A DNA stretch of 64,000 bases from Nocardia lijiangensis NBRC 108240 (lineage in GTDB: Bacteria > Actinomycetota > Actinomycetes > Mycobacteriales > Mycobacteriaceae), in contig NZ_BDBP01000013.1 of the NCBI RefSeq assembly GCF_001613045.1, positions 62,001 through 126,000 of the forward strand, given 5' to 3'. Of the stretch, positions 63,552 through 64,000 are shown in pieces. Within the stretch, counting starts at the first letter, position 1, and each line of letters opens with the position of its first letter. The notes beneath the pieces are model-generated. The model was given only the letters and a program-made list of their open reading frames with translations, was not told the DNA's origin and did not search any database. The position numbers and the translations under genes were made by a program.

Positions 63552-63779
63552 ATGTCGGCTGGTGCGCGTGAGGTTGAGGTGTTCGAGAACTCGAGGGCAC
63601 GATTGGAGGCGATCGCGTATCGCCCGTTGGGTTCGGCGAGCGATGCCGAGGACGCGGTGCAGGATACGTTTGTGCGCTGGCACGCCGCCGACCATGAATT
63701 CGTCGAAACGCCCGACGCGTGGCTGACGAAGGCGCTCACCAATATCTGCCTCAACCAGCTCACATCGGCGCACGCCTGA
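63552..63779 (+). pseudogene. truncated ECF41 sigma factor fragment
   Basis: This 75-residue frame contains only the N-terminal sigma region 2 of a SigJ-like factor: EVEVFENSRARLEAIAYRPL, GSASDAEDAVQDTFVRW, then WLTKALTNICLNQLTSAHA and a stop where intact homologues continue with ARARRE. Region 4 and the SnoaL domain are absent. It lies on the opposite strand from the intact ECF41/NDH-2 pair, with repeat sequence 170 nt beyond it. The 3' part was probably lost by an insertion or deletion. Confidence 0.75.
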
Positions 63780-63947
63780 CCGGCCGAAAGATCCCCCGCA
63801 ATATGATGGTTGAGCGAGCCTACGCCCCTGCCGCGACTGCCCCCGGAGTGCAGGCCAGGCGGATCCCGCACGTGTCGGCTCCATGTGGCCAACCGCATAG
63901 GGCTGGCGAACCGAGCTGCGGTGTGCCTCCGGCTAATACGGAGGATC

Positions 63948-63999
63948 GGTCTCAAAATAGATGGCCATTCGGTCATCGAGTGGCCACTTATTTTGAGAT
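63948..63999. repeat. inverted repeat at right edge, GGTCTC family
   Basis: GTCTCAAAATAGATGGCCA (63949-63967) and TGGCCACTTATTTTGAGAT (63981-63999) are inverse copies with 3 mismatches around a 13-nt loop. The left arm matches GGTCTCAAAATTCGTGGCA at 60888. It may be the end of a mobile element continuing outside the window. The 63780-63947 stretch holds no gene. Confidence 0.6.
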
Positions 64000-64000
64000 T

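Overview
The window looks like chromosomal DNA from a high-GC, mycolic-acid actinomycete, most likely Nocardia (Nocardiaceae, Mycobacteriales). GC content and third-position GC are very high, GTG and TTG starts are frequent, and several genes are typical of the mycobacteria/nocardia group: a FadE10-type acyl-CoA dehydrogenase, a wax-ester/DGAT acyltransferase, a cutinase-family protein with a Thr/Pro tail, a FAAL-ACP-PKS set, and KstR-like operators. This is inferred from gene content only; no rRNA or tRNA gene was seen.

Layout. 0-6.4 kb: a truncated alpha/beta hydrolase, FadE10-like dehydrogenase, an AAA ATPase with a divergent small coiled-coil protein, a c-di-AMP (ydaO) riboswitch ahead of a secreted NlpC/P60 hydrolase, and an S4 RNA-binding protein. 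6.4-13.8 kb: a compact minus-strand polyketide operon of free ACP, KS-AT-DH-KR-ACP PKS and fatty acyl-AMP ligase, coupled by 4-nt overlaps, with a divergent metallo-beta-lactamase-fold protein behind a palindromic operator. 15-33 kb: mostly lipid-related and housekeeping accessory genes, including two nitronate monooxygenase-family flavoproteins, an acyl-CoA ligase, an isochorismatase-like protein that has lost its catalytic residues, two methyltransferases, a kinase-like/UPF0104 membrane fusion, a 2OG-oxygenase + SDR pair, GntR and TetR regulators, DUF5996, WS/DGAT, an EamA transporter and a haloacid dehalogenase. 33-36 kb: an ABC-2 exporter under a divergent TetR with a perfect operator. 36-41 kb: cutinase, a secreted alpha/beta hydrolase, and an ECF42-type sigma factor with its YCII partner.

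41-48 kb holds the most interesting system: the five-gene STM4015-STM4014-STM4013-STM4012-STM4011 operon (LRR protein, ATP-grasp-like protein, alkaline-phosphatase/sulfatase-fold hydrolase, and two radical SAM proteins). The last four genes are joined by 4-nt overlaps. To my knowledge it has no established function. Divergent DUF6745 and GHAHAV-motif genes sit beside it.

48-58 kb is a run of regulator/enzyme pairs with clear operators: TetR/aldo-keto reductase, LysR/MBL, HxlR/RidA, MarR/FAD monooxygenase, and LysR/NmrA-darcynin. 58-64 kb is an accessory region with dispersed GGTCTC-type repeats and nested inverted repeats, a deleted and frameshifted DUF1963 pseudogene, an intact ECF41 sigma factor with its NDH-2-like oxidoreductase, and a truncated second ECF41 sigma gene.
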